A stretch of 64,000 bases of DNA, from assembly GCA_964494385.1 (NCBI GenBank), contig CAZBSE010000004.1, positions 1 to 64,000 on the forward strand, read 5' to 3'. Each line of letters starts with the position of its first letter. The stretch's first letter is position 1. The stretch is from CAZBSE01 sp964494385 (GTDB lineage Bacteria; Actinomycetota; Humimicrobiia; Humimicrobiales; Humimicrobiaceae). The translations under genes were made by a program, and so were the position numbers. This document shows, one piece after another, positions 1-9,464 of the stretch. Under the pieces are notes generated by a model. The model did no database searches. It worked only from the letters and a program-made list of their open reading frames with translations, and had not been told where the DNA came from.

Positions 1-377
1 CCCTACTGCTGCCTCCCGTAGGAGTCTGGGCCGTATCTCAGTCCCAGTGTGGCCGGTCACCCTCTCAGGCCGGCTACCCATCATAGCCTTGGTAGGCCAT
101 TACCTTACCAACAAGCTAATAGGACGCAGGTTCATCTTAGAGCAGAGGCCTTGCGGCTACCTTTGTTATATAAATCATAAGAAAAATATAAAATATTTAG
201 TATTAGCCTTCCTTTCGGAAGGTTATCCTAATCTCTAAGGCAGATTACCTACGCGTTACTCACCCGTTCGCCACTAACTTTGCAAGAGTGTTGCCACTCC
301 TGCATCGTCCGTTCGACTTGCATGTATTAAGCACACCGTTAGCGTTAGTCCTGAGCCAGGATCAAACTCTCAATAAA
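1..377 (-). rRNA. rrs: 16S ribosomal RNA, 5' part (gene runs off the left edge)
   Basis: The minus strand reads the universal 5' 16S motif AGAGTTTGATCCTGGCTCAG (about 351-370). The left edge holds the conserved block around E. coli position 340-360 (complement of CTGCCTCCCGTAGGAGTC). The mature 5' end is therefore near 377 and about the first 360 nucleotides of 16S are present. The variable V2 stem (about 160-205) is very AT-rich. The remainder of 16S and any 23S/5S lie outside the window. An apparent small open frame on the plus strand here is only rRNA complement. Family assignment is certain; exact ends are inferred by alignment to E. coli numbering from memory. Confidence 0.97.
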
Positions 378-420
378 AACTAACATTTAACGAATTCATT
401 TAAAGAAACTTACACTATTT

Positions 421-435
421 AGTTCTCAAAGAACA
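421..435 (-). promoter_or_regulatory. boxA-like antitermination element of the rRNA leader
   Basis: On the minus strand the leader reads TGTTCTTTGAGAACT about 45 nt before the 16S 5' end. This closely resembles the boxA of bacterial rRNA operons (TGCTCTTTAACA in E. coli; GTTCTTTGAAAACT in Bacillus-type leaders), which loads NusB/NusE to prevent premature termination. Its position between promoter P2 and 16S supports the call. Confidence 0.75.
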
Positions 436-452
436 CAAAATTGACCTGCAGA

Positions 453-481
453 AAAATATCATACTAATTTCCAATTGTCAA
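453..481 (-). promoter_or_regulatory. rRNA promoter P2
   Basis: Minus strand: -35 TTGACA (476-481), 17-bp spacer, -10 TATTTT (453-458). It lies upstream of boxA and 16S and is the proximal member of a tandem pair. Seen directly; activity is inferred. Confidence 0.65.
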
Positions 482-545
482 TAGAAATATCAAGAGGTTT
501 ACTTTTGAATGAATCTGCAAATACAACTCTTATATAGCGTAGTAG

Positions 546-573
546 ATTATATCATTAAAAGGGCATAAGTCAA
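546..573 (-). promoter_or_regulatory. rRNA promoter P1
   Basis: Minus strand: -35 TTGACT (568-573), 16-bp spacer, -10 TATAAT (546-551). It is the distal member of the tandem rRNA promoters and sits only about 45 bp past the recA stop codon. No T-rich hairpin terminator is visible between recA and this promoter, so recA transcripts may read into the rRNA operon. Confidence 0.7.
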
Positions 574-618
574 TAGCATATACGCCTTAGAATACACTAC
601 CCCGGCGCCTTAAAAATC

Positions 619-1647
619 TCAGTCTTTTTTCTTTGTATTCTCTTTCTTATCTTTCTCTGGGGTATCCATTTCAAGCATACTTTTAACCTTCTTTTCAATT
701 TCTTCCATTGCCTTTAAATTCTGCGTCAGGTACATTTTTGCATTTTCCCTGCCCTGGCCAATACGATCGTCTTTATATGAATACCAGGATCCGCTCTTTT
801 CTACAATCCCCATTTCAACACCTACATCCAGTATGCTTCCTTCCCTTGATATTCCCCTTCCATACATTATATCGAATTCGGCACTTTTGAAAGGAGGAGC
901 CACCTTATTTTTTACTACTCTGGCCCTTACCCTATTTCCTATAGCAACCGTACCGTTCTTGATGCTGTCAATTCTTCTTATATCTATCCTTACCGATGAA
1001 TAAAATTTAAGGGCTCTTCCCCCGGGCGTTACTTCCGGATTACCGAACATAATACCTATTTTTTCCCTGAGCTGATTAATAAAAACCACAGAAGTCTTTG
1101 TTTTACTAACTACTCCGGTTATCTTTCTTAGAGCCTGCGACATCAATCTTGCCTGGAGCCCCATATGAGAATCCCCGATTTCTCCTTCCAATTCTGCTTT
1201 CGGCACCAGTGCAGCCACGGAATCTATTACAATTACATCCAGGGCTCCGCTTTTTAGTAAAATTTCACATATCTCTAAACCCTGCTCCCCATTGTCGGGC
1301 TGGGACAGCAGAAGTTCCTCAACATTAACCCCTAAATTCCTTGAATAATTAGGATCCAGTGCATGCTCCGCGTCTATGAATGCTGCTATACCCCCATTTT
1401 TCTGGGCATTTGCAATAATATGCAGCGCGAGAGTTGTTTTCCCGGAAGCTTCCGGCCCAAAGATTTCAGTAACCCTCCCTCTGGGAATACCGCCTATTCC
1501 CAGTGCTATATCCAGCTCCAGAGAATTGGTAGAAATGTATCCTATATCCGCTATTGAGCCCTTTTCTCCTAACTTCATTATGGCTCCGCCGCCATACTGC
1601 CTCTCAATCTGAGATACTGTATTCTCTATTATCTTTTCCCTGTCCAT
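619..1647 (-). CDS. recA: RecA recombinase
   Basis: RecA forms ATP-dependent filaments on single-stranded DNA, catalyses strand exchange and serves as co-protease for LexA-type repressors. The 342-residue product has Walker A GPEASGKT at 64-71, IDAEHALDP at 91-99, the Walker B segment [12 protein letters not shown] near 138-149, and the L2 DNA-binding loop from NQLREKIG to EVTPGG near 191-210. The C-terminal tail is short and Lys-rich rather than strongly acidic. A good Shine-Dalgarno (GGAGG) precedes the ATG. As in Actinobacteria it follows cinA, but recX is not present downstream; instead the rRNA operon begins. I saw no SOS box of the GAAC-N4-GTTC type upstream. Confidence 0.98.
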   Translation of the reverse strand: MDREKIIENTVSQIERQYGGGAIMKLGEKGSIADIGYISTNSLELDIALGIGGIPRGRVTEIFGPEASGKTTLALHIIANAQKNGGIAAFIDAEHALDPNYSRNLGVNVEELLLSQPDNGEQGLEICEILLKSGALDVIVIDSVAALVPKAELEGEIGDSHMGLQARLMSQALRKITGVVSKTKTSVVFINQLREKIGIMFGNPEVTPGGRALKFYSSVRIDIRRIDSIKNGTVAIGNRVRARVVKNKVAPPFKSAEFDIMYGRGISREGSILDVGVEMGIVEKSGSWYSYKDDRIGQGRENAKMYLTQNLKAMEEIEKKVKSMLEMDTPEKDKKENTKKKD

Positions 1648-1732
1648 ACTTTATCCTCCATTAAAATTCTCATTTAAAGATTAATATAATAAAAATAATT
1701 TGTGCAATTGTCCATAAGCAAATTTTAACATA

Positions 1733-1748
1733 TTAAAAATATTTTTAA
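1733..1748. repeat. 16-bp perfect AT palindrome upstream of recA
   Basis: TTAAAAATATTTTTAA is a perfect dyad in the 128-bp thpR-recA gap. It could be an operator or chance in AT-rich DNA; no known regulator motif matches from memory. Confidence 0.3.
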
Positions 1749-1775
1749 ATAGTAAATTATATTACCTGACATATC

Positions 1776-2357
1776 CTACTGTTTTAAAATAAATTTATTA
1801 ATAACAATATATTCAGCTCCATAAGGCTTTAGCCGGCTCTCGAATAAAGTAATATCCAGACATTTTAAAATTCCTTGCGGCTTCATTAAATTTTTTCCTG
1901 TAATCTCTTCTATATTTTTTTTATCCTTTATTCTGGCAATAGTAATATGAGGGAAGTACTTTCTTTTTTCCTTTCTTATTTTTATTCTGCTTAGATTATC
2001 ACCCAGAGCATTATAGATTTCAGATATTTTCTCGCCACCGTTTCCTATCTTCAGAAAAGCGACCCTGGAGTTACAAAGATTTGGGAATGCATCTACTCTT
2101 CCTTCAATTTCATATTTAAATCCGGTAAATGAATCTGCCGTTATACTTATGGCTTTTTCTATCTTAACTATCCTGCCTATACCCGTATTACCTAAAAATC
2201 TTAAGGTTATATGAATATTTGAAGCCGGCACCAATTTTATTTTTCTGTCTTCTCCCCATAAACCGACAGCAAAACTATATATATTATCCTTTATAAAGCC
2301 TGGAATATCTATAGCTATAAACAATCTTTTTTCAGAATTATCTTCTTTTTTCCCCAC
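1776..2357 (-). CDS. thpR: RNA 2',3'-cyclic phosphodiesterase (2H family)
   Basis: The 193-residue protein belongs to the 2H phosphoesterase family (ThpR/LigT), which opens 2',3'-cyclic phosphates on RNA ends. Both H-x-T signatures are present: NIHITLRFLG in the N-terminal half and FPHITIARI in the C-terminal half. The N-terminus KRLFIAIDIP is the usual first strand after a short charged leader. It begins 5 nt after the cinA stop, a frequent neighbour pairing (cinA-thpR-recA). Family is clear; the physiological RNA substrate is unknown. Confidence 0.9.
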   Translation of the reverse strand: MGKKEDNSEKRLFIAIDIPGFIKDNIYSFAVGLWGEDRKIKLVPASNIHITLRFLGNTGIGRIVKIEKAISITADSFTGFKYEIEGRVDAFPNLCNSRVAFLKIGNGGEKISEIYNALGDNLSRIKIRKEKRKYFPHITIARIKDKKNIEEITGKNLMKPQGILKCLDITLFESRLKPYGAEYIVINKFILKQ

Positions 2358-2362
2358 TATAT

Positions 2363-3646
2363 TTATAATACTGATAAATTTTTTCCATTCATTGCCGTTC
2401 TGAGTTTGTTAAGGACAAATTGTGCCGTTCTAAATTTTATCTCTCTCCTGCTGCCTATAAATTTCTTTTCGAATACTTTTTCATAGCCGCCGGGTCCCAG
2501 TATACAGCAGTATACCAGTCCAATTTTTTTATTTTCCGCTTCCGGTCCCGCAAAACCTGTTACACTTAATGCATAATCAGATTTAAAAATTCCTTTTACA
2601 TTCCTTGCCATATTCAAGCATACGGTCCTGCTTACGGCACCGTATTTTTTAAGAATATTTTTATTTATATTAAGCAGCTTAATCTTTGAGTAATTTGAAT
2701 AGGATACTACACCCCCTTTAAAAAACCTGGAACTGCCCGGAGTATCGGTAATTATACTGCTTATAAGACCGCCGGTTATCGATTCTGCGGTACTGATAGT
2801 TAATTTCCCGCCAATTTTTGCTATGATTTCTTTCAATTTATCCGAAATCAAAATATCATCTTTACCATAAAAATAGTTTCCCAGTTTTTTTGAAATCTTA
2901 TCCTCGATTGTTTTTAAGTTCTGACTGGCTCTTTTATCTTCCTGTGATTTTGCCACTATTATTATTTTTATTAAACCAGGATCGGCAGTAATTCCTACTT
3001 TTACGCCAATCTTTTCGGCTTCACCTACGATACTTTTAATTTTTTCTTCTATTTCTGTTTCACTTATATCGGTAGTCAGCAGTATTGATTTTTTTAGCCT
3101 TTCAGTTTTTGTATCTTTCTTTCTTGAAATGCCTCTGAGGAAAGGTTCGACATTACAGTTAAACATACTCTCCATCTCTTTTGGAACTCCCGGAATGCAG
3201 AATATAATTTTCCCATCGCCCGTTTTTACCCTAAATCCTGAAGCACTTCCTATTCTTGGTTCAAGGGGAAATGATTTTTCGGGAATATAAGATTGCCTCA
3301 GCAGCCTTTCTTCAATCTTCCTACTGCTTATTTTCCTGATAAACTTTAGGCTCTTACTGTCAAGACTCCTGTCTCTTACCAGTCTTAGGTCCAGAGCCGT
3401 AGCAACTGCATTTCTGGTGACGTCATCATCCGTAGGCCCCAATCCTCCGCTGATTATTACCAGATCACTGCAGCTTAGACTCTGTTTTAATATACTTGAG
3501 ATTTCTGCTTCGTTGTCACCGACAGTGAACATATACCTGCATTCTATTCCGAGATCAGTAACTTTTTCAGCTATATATTTGGAATTTTTATTCAGTATCA
3601 ATCCTAGATTTAGTTCGGTCCCTATGCTTATTATTGAACATTTCAT
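2363..3646 (-). CDS. cinA: CinA: nicotinamide-nucleotide amidase / competence-damage protein
   Basis: The 427-residue protein has the two-domain CinA layout. The N-terminal MoCF/molybdopterin-binding-like domain carries IGTELNLG near 8-15 and SGGLGPTDDD near 66-75. The C-terminal CinA domain (about 265-420) carries the AESITGGLIS motif of the NMN deamidase active site. The protein recycles NMN to nicotinate mononucleotide and may hydrolyse ADP-ribose. It lies 18 nt after ftsK. pgsA, which usually sits between ftsK and cinA in Actinobacteria, is absent. Confidence 0.95.
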   Translation of the reverse strand: MKCSIISIGTELNLGLILNKNSKYIAEKVTDLGIECRYMFTVGDNEAEISSILKQSLSCSDLVIISGGLGPTDDDVTRNAVATALDLRLVRDRSLDSKSLKFIRKISSRKIEERLLRQSYIPEKSFPLEPRIGSASGFRVKTGDGKIIFCIPGVPKEMESMFNCNVEPFLRGISRKKDTKTERLKKSILLTTDISETEIEEKIKSIVGEAEKIGVKVGITADPGLIKIIIVAKSQEDKRASQNLKTIEDKISKKLGNYFYGKDDILISDKLKEIIAKIGGKLTISTAESITGGLISSIITDTPGSSRFFKGGVVSYSNYSKIKLLNINKNILKKYGAVSRTVCLNMARNVKGIFKSDYALSVTGFAGPEAENKKIGLVYCCILGPGGYEKVFEKKFIGSRREIKFRTAQFVLNKLRTAMNGKNLSVL

Positions 3647-3664
3647 ATCAGAATTTTAAAACTT

Positions 3665-5932
3665 CTATTTTTCCTTTTCTTCCAACATTTTAACTAAATC
3701 ATTCTTTGAAATTAACACCTCGCGTGGTTTGCTTCCGTCATAACCGCCCACCAGCCCCCTAGTCTCCATCTGATCCAGAATCCTCGCAGCTCTCGAATAA
3801 CCTATTCTCAGCCTCCTCTGCAGCAATGAAGCCGATGCGTGTCCGAAATCCACAACTACCCGTAAGGCTTCATAGAAAAGCTCATCTTCTTCCAGTAAAT
3901 CTTTACTCTTATCACTTATTATCTTTGAAATTTCAAAACTGTATTCAGGCTTCCCGATATTCCTTATATACCCCGTAATCATTTCTACTTCCCTGGAAGT
4001 TACAAAAGCCCCCTGTATCCTCTCGGGCCTATTTGAATAATAAGGTAAATATAACATATCTCCCCTTCCGGTTAACTTTTCTGCTCCCGCGCAGTCAAGT
4101 ATAACTCTGGAATCAACATTGGATGTGACCATAAATGCTATTCTTGAAGGTATATTTGCCTTTATTAATCCTGTTATTATATTAACCGACGGCCTTTGCG
4201 TGGATATTATCAGATGGATACCGACCGCTCTTCCCATCTGTGCAATTCGGCATATACTGTCTTCCACTTCTGAAGCCGAAACCATCATTAAATCTGCCAG
4301 TTCATCTATAAACACCAATATATATGGAAGGGGTTTGATTTCTGTATCTGCGTTATAATTCCTCTTTGCCTCAAAATTATACATTTCTATCGACTTGAAA
4401 TTTTTCTCAAGCAGCTTTTTAAATCTGTTCTCCATTTCCTCTACAATCCACAGGAGAGCCGATGCAGCTTTTTTCGGATTTATAACCACCTGTGACAATA
4501 GATGCGGTATTCCATTATAGATGCTGAGCTCTACCATTTTGGGATCAATCATAATAAATCTGGCCTCAGCAGGCTTCACTTTCATAAGAAGTGACATTAT
4601 GATGCTGTTAAGACACGAACTTTTCCCCGAATTGGTTGCTCCTGCAACCAGAATATGCGGCATTCTGGCAATATCCATATAAATTATATTGCCTGAAAGA
4701 TTTTTCCCTAATGGAATATTTAACAGATAATCGGTTAATTTCTTATCTTCACTCGAATAAATATCACCCAGGGTAACAATGCTTCTGACAGTATTGGGAA
4801 CCTCTATCCCTATAGCAGATCTCCCCGGTATGGGAGCGAGAATTCTAAGATCAGGTGAACCCAGTGCAACACAGAAATCGTCCTCCAGGCTCAGCAGTCT
4901 TTGCACTTTTACTCCCGGTGACAGTTTTAACTCATAAAGAGTTACAGTGGGCCCGCCGACTACTCTATCTACCTTGGCATTTAAATTAAAATCATCAAAA
5001 AGCTTGTTTAAAGTATAAACTCTTTCTTTAACGCTTTTTTTATACAATCTAGAAGGCAGATTTTTTGATTTTTTCAGTAAATTTATGGGGGGCAGCCTAT
5101 AAGTATCATCGCTACCGCTACTTTTTGTCAGGGGCATTTTTAACTGATTATGATCGGTTTCAATTATCTTTTCTATGTCCCCTTCCTTCATTCCGGCTCT
5201 ATCAGTCATCTTATCGGTGCCGTTTGAAATTCCAACTTTTTTCAAATCGTTTCTCTCATTTTCCCCATAAAGTTTATCTTCCCTTTCCACCGGTTTTTCT
5301 AACGTTTCATATTCATCCCGGCTATCTTTCGCCTCAAACAGTATTTTCCTTGGTTTGAATTTGAATTTCCTGAATAAATAAATTGCCTTTCTGCCCATAT
5401 CTATTAATGATATCTTAGTTATTATTAAAATTGATATAATCAGCAAAACACTCAGTACTATTATTGCACCAATATTGCTAAAAAGTTTGGATAGGCCATA
5501 AAAAATTCCGGCTCCTACAATTCCTCCCCTGGCTCTTACCAGAACTTCATCAAAAATATTCTGTTGACTGGCAAAATTATTGCCAAAAATTCCCAGTATG
5601 GAAAAAAATAAAAGAAAGAATCCCCAGCCGAAGCTTGAAGGTAGGAAGCGTATCTTCTTAAGAAAGAAGCTGAAGCCCCATATCATAAGCATAAAAGGTA
5701 TTAAAAATTTACCAACCCCAAAGATAAAAGATAAAAAGTTGTTTACGGATATATTTATGACACCGGATCCAGAAAAACCGTACACGCTGATAAATAACAG
5801 CACAGAAACCATTATTATAAAAATACCGTAAACTTCGGTTCTTCTCTTGACATATTTTTTTTTACTGCTGCTTTTAGAACCTATACTGCTCTTTCTGGTT
5901 GTTCTTTTTCCATTATAATTTCTATTTACCAT
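3665..5932 (-). CDS. ftsK: FtsK/SpoIIIE DNA translocase
   Basis: Membrane-anchored DNA pump that segregates chromosome termini at the septum. Over 755 residues: a basic N-terminus (1-32), about four hydrophobic segments (34-52, 66-90, 103-118, 135-172), a short charged linker (about 200-300), the alpha/beta motor with Walker A GATNSGKSS at 431-439 and Walker B segment ILVFIDELADL, and a C-terminal winged-helix gamma domain (last ~65 residues, EDELFYEALRVV to GSKPREVLI) that reads KOPS/SRS-type sites. The linker is short for the family. Its start overlaps the RNase J stop by 11 nt, indicating coupled translation. Confidence 0.96.
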   Translation of the reverse strand: MVNRNYNGKRTTRKSSIGSKSSSKKKYVKRRTEVYGIFIIMVSVLLFISVYGFSGSGVINISVNNFLSFIFGVGKFLIPFMLMIWGFSFFLKKIRFLPSSFGWGFFLLFFSILGIFGNNFASQQNIFDEVLVRARGGIVGAGIFYGLSKLFSNIGAIIVLSVLLIISILIITKISLIDMGRKAIYLFRKFKFKPRKILFEAKDSRDEYETLEKPVEREDKLYGENERNDLKKVGISNGTDKMTDRAGMKEGDIEKIIETDHNQLKMPLTKSSGSDDTYRLPPINLLKKSKNLPSRLYKKSVKERVYTLNKLFDDFNLNAKVDRVVGGPTVTLYELKLSPGVKVQRLLSLEDDFCVALGSPDLRILAPIPGRSAIGIEVPNTVRSIVTLGDIYSSEDKKLTDYLLNIPLGKNLSGNIIYMDIARMPHILVAGATNSGKSSCLNSIIMSLLMKVKPAEARFIMIDPKMVELSIYNGIPHLLSQVVINPKKAASALLWIVEEMENRFKKLLEKNFKSIEMYNFEAKRNYNADTEIKPLPYILVFIDELADLMMVSASEVEDSICRIAQMGRAVGIHLIISTQRPSVNIITGLIKANIPSRIAFMVTSNVDSRVILDCAGAEKLTGRGDMLYLPYYSNRPERIQGAFVTSREVEMITGYIRNIGKPEYSFEISKIISDKSKDLLEEDELFYEALRVVVDFGHASASLLQRRLRIGYSRAARILDQMETRGLVGGYDGSKPREVLISKNDLVKMLEEKEK

Positions 5933-7634
5933 TTCTTGCCGATTCTGGATTTAACTGATATTTAGCAGGACTAACAACTTTTGTTATTATTATAGGTCTT
6001 ATCCCCGCTTTTTTAAAAATAAATTTTTCTATCCTGTCATTTAAGAATTTTTCAAATCCGGCTCTGCTCATAATATCGTTATCAAAATATTTTTTTACCG
6101 AATCCACGATAATTTTTCTAGACTCATCTAATAATTCCTTAAAATTCTCAATATATATTATCCCTTTTAAAGTAAAATCAGGTTCACGTAAAATCTTTTT
6201 TTTATCATAATCTATTTCAATCACTATAAATATGATCCCATTTGCCGATAATATCTTCCTGTCCTTCAGTATCATATCCTCCATATTTCCCATTCCAACA
6301 CCATCAATATAAATAGCCTGCGGTTTTATATTGCTTGAAATCCTGCACATATTTGAATTCATTTTAATAATATCACCGTCTTCGGCCATAATTATATTTT
6401 CCTCGTCGATTCCCATAGACTTTGCTATCCTGGCATTCTGTATTTTATGTTTATCTTCTCCATGAATAGGAATAAAAAATCTGGGTCTGGTCAGGCTTAT
6501 CATAATCTTTATTTCTTCCTGTGCAGCATGCCCCGATACATGAACACCTGCAATTGATTCATAAAATACATCCGCTCCCTGTCTTATAAGCATATTTATG
6601 GTATTGGAGATGGCCTTTTCATTTCCCGGAATGGGTGAGGCAGATATTATAACCATATCGCCTTTCATGATGCTGACTCTCTTATGCTCCCCCAGAGCCA
6701 TCCGGTTCATAGCCGAAAGTGGTTCTCCCTGAGTTCCCGTAGAAAGAATTACCAGTCTCCCTATGGGAAGCTCGTCAATCTTTGTTATAGGAATTATAGT
6801 GTCTTCGGGGATTTTCAGGTACCCAAGCTCGGAAGAGATTCTAATGGTTTTAAGCATGGACTTTCCTGAAATTGCGACTTTCTTCCCCAGCCTGCTGGCT
6901 ACATCCAGGATCTGCTGTATTCTATGTATGTGTGATGAAAAAGTGGCCACAATAATTCTATTGTCAGCTTTTTCAAATTTTTCAAGCAGCGTTTTGCCAA
7001 CATCTCTTTCGGGAAGTGTATACCCCGTTTCTTCAGAATTGGTGCTGTCACATAAAAGAGCCAGCACGCCCTCTTCTCCCGCTCTGGCTATTTTAGCAAA
7101 CTGGGTAACTCTGTTATCAATAGGGGTATAGTCAAATTTAAAATCCCCGGTGTGGACCACAGTCCCGATATCTGTATTTATTATTAATCCCACGCCATCC
7201 GGAATACTATGATTTACTCTGAAAAAATTTATGTGAAACGGCCCTATATCCAGGGATTTTTCGGTATTAATCTCATTATATTTAACAGAATTATCACCTT
7301 GCGAATTACCTAATTTTATTCTGGCCAGGCCTATGGTAAGTTTTGTTCCAAATATGGGTACGTTGATTTCCTTGAATAAAAACGGCAGCCCGCCTATATG
7401 GTCTTCATGCCCATGGGTTAGTATTACGGCCTTTACTTTTTTCTTATTCTTTTTGATATATGAAAAATCAGGTATTATAAAATCGATTCCCAGCATTTCG
7501 TCATCCGGAAACATTATCCCGCAATCAACTATTATAATCTGGTTATCCTTTTCGAACACCATTATGTTCTTGCCTATACCGCTTAAGCCTCCCAGGGGTA
7601 TTAACTTTAAACTTGTTTTTTTTGTCATGATCAT
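5922..7634 (-). CDS. rnj: Ribonuclease J
   Basis: Metallo-beta-lactamase/beta-CASP RNase combining 5'-3' exonuclease and endonuclease activity in mRNA decay and rRNA maturation. The zinc-binding motif THGHEDHIGG is at 73-82, a second ligand site is in NHSIPDGVG, and HTGDFKFDYTP follows. The beta-CASP region holds the STGTQGEPLSA segment and the late VSGHAAQEE and IPIHGE motifs. The 570-residue length is normal. It lies between dapA and ftsK, the standard actinobacterial order, and with PNPase nearby gives a major RNA-decay set. Confidence 0.96.
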   Translation of the reverse strand: MIMTKKTSLKLIPLGGLSGIGKNIMVFEKDNQIIIVDCGIMFPDDEMLGIDFIIPDFSYIKKNKKKVKAVILTHGHEDHIGGLPFLFKEINVPIFGTKLTIGLARIKLGNSQGDNSVKYNEINTEKSLDIGPFHINFFRVNHSIPDGVGLIINTDIGTVVHTGDFKFDYTPIDNRVTQFAKIARAGEEGVLALLCDSTNSEETGYTLPERDVGKTLLEKFEKADNRIIVATFSSHIHRIQQILDVASRLGKKVAISGKSMLKTIRISSELGYLKIPEDTIIPITKIDELPIGRLVILSTGTQGEPLSAMNRMALGEHKRVSIMKGDMVIISASPIPGNEKAISNTINMLIRQGADVFYESIAGVHVSGHAAQEEIKIMISLTRPRFFIPIHGEDKHKIQNARIAKSMGIDEENIIMAEDGDIIKMNSNMCRISSNIKPQAIYIDGVGMGNMEDMILKDRKILSANGIIFIVIEIDYDKKKILREPDFTLKGIIYIENFKELLDESRKIIVDSVKKYFDNDIMSRAGFEKFLNDRIEKFIFKKAGIRPIIITKVVSPAKYQLNPESARNGK

Positions 7635-7660
7635 TTATTTATAGAATTTTTCTTTTTAAC

Positions 7661-8545
7661 TTAATCTATTACCTTATATCTTTTTAAAATCTCCTTGAAA
7701 GATTGCAATTTTTTATCATCCATAGAGCATAAAGGAAGCCTGCACGGCCCTACATTAATGCCCTTTAGATTTAATGCCTCTTTAATCGGAACCGGATTGG
7801 TATCTATAAAAATACCATAGAATATATCTACCAGACTCCGGTGCATTTCAGCAGCTTTCTTAAAATCTCCCGCTTTAAAATCAGCTATCATCTCTTTTAC
7901 TTCCTTTCCCACAATATGTGAAGCTACGCTTATGGCTCCATATCCCCCCAGAGACAATATGGGAAGTGTGTCACCATCATTTCCGCTGTAAACCAGAAAA
8001 TCTTTATCAGTATCCCTGATTATTTCTGCTATTTGTCTCATATTACCGCTGGCTTCTTTAATCCCGCAGATATTATCAATTTTTGATAATTCCACACAGA
8101 TTCTTGAGCTTATGTTAGATGATGTTCTTGATGGAACGTTGTACAGCAGTATAGGAATTTTAACTTCACCGGCAATCGCTTCAAAATGCTTGAACATACC
8201 CAATTGTGAAGGTTTGTTATAATACGGCGCTACCAACAACAGGCCGTCAACTCCAATCCTCTCCGCTTCTTTTGATAGCTCCACCGAATGTCTGGTATCA
8301 TTGGAACCCGTACCTGCTATTATTTTGATCTTGCTGCCAAAATTGTCTTTTACGAATTCATATAATTTTATCCTCTCATCATCGTCAAGAGTGGCTGATT
8401 CTCCAGTGGAACCCGACAGCAAAATCCCGTCACTGGCCTGATCGATTAGATGATTTATTAATTTTGTGCAGCAGTCAAGGACCAAGTTATAATCCTTGTC
8501 AAACGGTGTTACCATTGCAGTTATTAATTCACCAAAATCAATCAT
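7661..8545 (-). CDS. dapA: 4-hydroxy-tetrahydrodipicolinate synthase
   Basis: Condenses pyruvate with aspartate semialdehyde in the lysine/diaminopimelate pathway. The 294-residue TIM barrel shows GSTGESATLDDDE near the N-terminus (pyruvate carboxylate site), the YNVPSRTS segment with the catalytic Tyr, and the Schiff-base Lys in GIKEASGN. It follows dapB by 118 bp that contains no gene, only a weak imperfect hairpin. Pairing with dapB indicates a DAP-type peptidoglycan or lysine requirement. Confidence 0.95.
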   Translation of the reverse strand: MIDFGELITAMVTPFDKDYNLVLDCCTKLINHLIDQASDGILLSGSTGESATLDDDERIKLYEFVKDNFGSKIKIIAGTGSNDTRHSVELSKEAERIGVDGLLLVAPYYNKPSQLGMFKHFEAIAGEVKIPILLYNVPSRTSSNISSRICVELSKIDNICGIKEASGNMRQIAEIIRDTDKDFLVYSGNDGDTLPILSLGGYGAISVASHIVGKEVKEMIADFKAGDFKKAAEMHRSLVDIFYGIFIDTNPVPIKEALNLKGINVGPCRLPLCSMDDKKLQSFKEILKRYKVID

Positions 8546-8663
8546 ATCGCCCTCCCCTATAATTATTTAATTCCGCAGTATATCTTATTTTAACTTCTCT
8601 ATCCCCAAAACGGCTGCATTTAAGTAATGCCGATTGCGGCCGGTTTTTTTATCATACACCTCT

Positions 8664-9464
8664 CTATATACTTATTAATTCATCTAACCCAAAATTATAA
8701 CTGGAAAGCCTGTCCAGATTTCTTACTGCAAGAATAATTCCTGGATAAAATGATGATCTTTCCAGACTGTCATGTTTTATAGAGAGAGTCTGCCCCCTGG
8801 CCCCGAAAATAACTTTCTGGTGTGCGAGCAGACCCTTCATTCTAACGCTATGGATGTGAATACCGCTGAAAAATCCTCCCCTGCAGCCTTCCACACTTTC
8901 TTTTTCACCTTCTTCTAACCTGGTCCTGCTAAAATTCTTTCCCAGATTTATCTGTTGTGCCGTCAGCATTGAAGTACCCGAAGGGGAATCTTTTTTCTTA
9001 TCATGGTGAAATTCAATTATCTCACAACTGTCAAAATATTTTGATATCATTTTAGAGATTTTAATCATAATAACGGCCCCTATTGAAAAATTTGGTGCAA
9101 TAAGTGTTTTACTGTTTGATCTTAATGCTTTCTTTTCAATACTGGCCATATCTCTATCGTTTAATCCTGTAGTTCCCACAATTATGTTTATATTGTTATC
9201 AATAGCCCAATTAATAGTACGAATAGCTGCACTGGCACTGGTAAAATCAATAATAATATCAGGATTCAGCTCTTTGATCTCTTCATAAGAATCAAAAATC
9301 TTATGCCCCGTTTTTTTACCGGTCAGAAACTCTCCTATATCCATTCCTATATTCTTAATATCAAAACCGCCTACCAATTCCACATCTTTTTCCTTTATAA
9401 GCTCCCTGGAAATAGACATTCCCATTTTTCCGCAAATACCGAACATGACTATTTTTTTCATCAT
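8664..9464 (-). CDS. dapB: 4-hydroxy-tetrahydrodipicolinate reductase
   Basis: NAD(P)H-dependent reductase acting directly after DapA. The 266-residue protein has the N-terminal nucleotide-binding GICGKMG motif (9-15), the GTTGL segment, and the catalytic/substrate stretch EFHHDKKKDSPSGTS. It overlaps the stop of the M16 protease gene by 4 nt (ATGA-type coupling). Confidence 0.95.
   Translation of the reverse strand: MMKKIVMFGICGKMGMSISRELIKEKDVELVGGFDIKNIGMDIGEFLTGKKTGHKIFDSYEEIKELNPDIIIDFTSASAAIRTINWAIDNNINIIVGTTGLNDRDMASIEKKALRSNSKTLIAPNFSIGAVIMIKISKMISKYFDSCEIIEFHHDKKKDSPSGTSMLTAQQINLGKNFSRTRLEEGEKESVEGCRGGFFSGIHIHSVRMKGLLAHQKVIFGARGQTLSIKHDSLERSSFYPGIILAVRNLDRLSSYNFGLDELISI

Noticed and set aside
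47..238. 63-codon plus-strand frame at the left edge
   Set aside because: It lies inside the complement of 16S rRNA.
1648..1775. LexA/SOS box upstream of recA
   Set aside because: No GAAC-N4-GTTC-like or CTGT-N8-ACAG-like dyad was found; only a plain AT palindrome is present.
8546..8663. Possible terminator or riboswitch in the dapB-dapA gap
   Set aside because: The stem near 8612-8640 is imperfect and the run of T is not placed after a strong stem on the coding strand; no lysine riboswitch core was seen.
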